Shown: one piece after another, positions 33,115-33,191 of the stretch
How positions within the stretch are numbered: position 1 is the first letter of the stretch
Layout: the number at the start of each line of letters is the position of its first letter
NCBI GenBank assembly: GCA_900546575.1
Contig: URDM01000026.1
Location: 1 to 33,191, forward strand
Length of the DNA: 33,191 nucleotides
Origin: an uncultured Prevotella sp.
Lineage (GTDB): Bacteria > Bacteroidota > Bacteroidia > Bacteroidales > Bacteroidaceae
Direction of reading: 5' to 3'
The notes under the pieces: generated by a model
Databases searched by the model: none
What the model was told of the DNA's origin: nothing
Seen by the model: only the letters and a program-made list of their open reading frames with translations
Translations under genes and position numbers: made by a program

Positions 33115-33191
33115 AATCGAGTAGGAGGAAAACGAAGTAGTTTTCTTCCTACTTTCGTTTTCCGACCTCTCACACCACCGTACATGCGGTT
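33115..33191 (-). mobile_element. 3' end of a group II intron (domains V-VI), cut by the window edge
   Basis: On the minus strand, 33191 to about 33166 reads as the 3' half of domain V (TACGGTGGTGTGAGAGG). A long hairpin follows with stem GGAAAACGA.. / ..TCGTTTTCC (about 33127-33163) as domain VI, and then a tail CCTCCTACTCGATT ending near 33115. This order and wording match bacterial group II introns. The reverse-transcriptase gene would lie to the right, outside the window. Confidence 0.7.

Noticed and set aside
33127..33163. Hairpin as a simple plus-strand terminator of the 45-aa gene
   Set aside because: There is no T-run after it, and the flanking sequence matches group II intron domain V and tail better.

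Overview
The window looks like chromosomal DNA of a Bacteroidales species, most likely Prevotella-like. The evidence is a short primary sigma factor of about 290 residues lacking region 1.1, promoters of the Bacteroidota type (TTTG, about 19 nt, TAnnTTTG), an ECF sigma/FecR pair, lipoproteins of DUF4836 and DUF4270 type, a Bacteroidota-style rpsF-rpsR-rplI cluster, and an almost complete lack of Shine-Dalgarno sequences. Most genes are housekeeping genes. The accessory signals are a group II intron end at the right edge, a probable insertion-sequence end at the left edge, and several short intergenic repeats.

Left part (1-10.2 kb). A minus-strand ECF sigma factor and FecR anti-sigma factor lead into what looks like the signal peptide of a TonB-dependent receptor, cut off near the window start. 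Next comes a minus-strand operon of rsmE, a DUF4836-type lipoprotein and a two-gene FtsX/MacB-like ABC transporter. The primary sigma gene rpoD is on the plus strand. A minus-strand pair follows: a substrate-binding-like lipoprotein and a 722-residue TPR protein.

Middle (10.2-21.3 kb). Plus-strand radA and queC are followed by pgk with a strong terminator. pflB (minus) and greA (plus) diverge from a shared intergenic region. The ribosomal operon rpsF-rpsR-rplI converges on a minus-strand peroxide-stress operon (Fur/PerR-type regulator, then rubredoxin-first rubrerythrin). Between them lies an imperfect direct duplication of the rubrerythrin 3' end with its terminator. A perfect 11-bp inverted repeat abuts the regulator promoter. 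An exonuclease, a cyclophilin and a small unknown protein follow.

Right part (21.3-33.2 kb). A two-gene AddAB-type helicase-nuclease operon (plus) converges on a minus-strand panC-panD-dnaB operon across a repeat-derived hairpin. A plus-strand group holds a half-length GT5 glycogen-synthase-like protein, a DUF4270 lipoprotein and a 45-residue basic protein. The window ends inside what reads as domains V and VI of a group II intron on the minus strand.

No clear new multi-gene system was found. The most promising leads are strong AAGGAGG Shine-Dalgarno sequences on rpsR and rplI only (a possible feedback loop through the bS6/bS18-occluded anti-SD), the rubrerythrin tail duplication, and the candidate peroxide operator. 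No intergenic stretch exceeds 300 bp; the longest are 30382-30659, 16102-16329 and 19272-19498.
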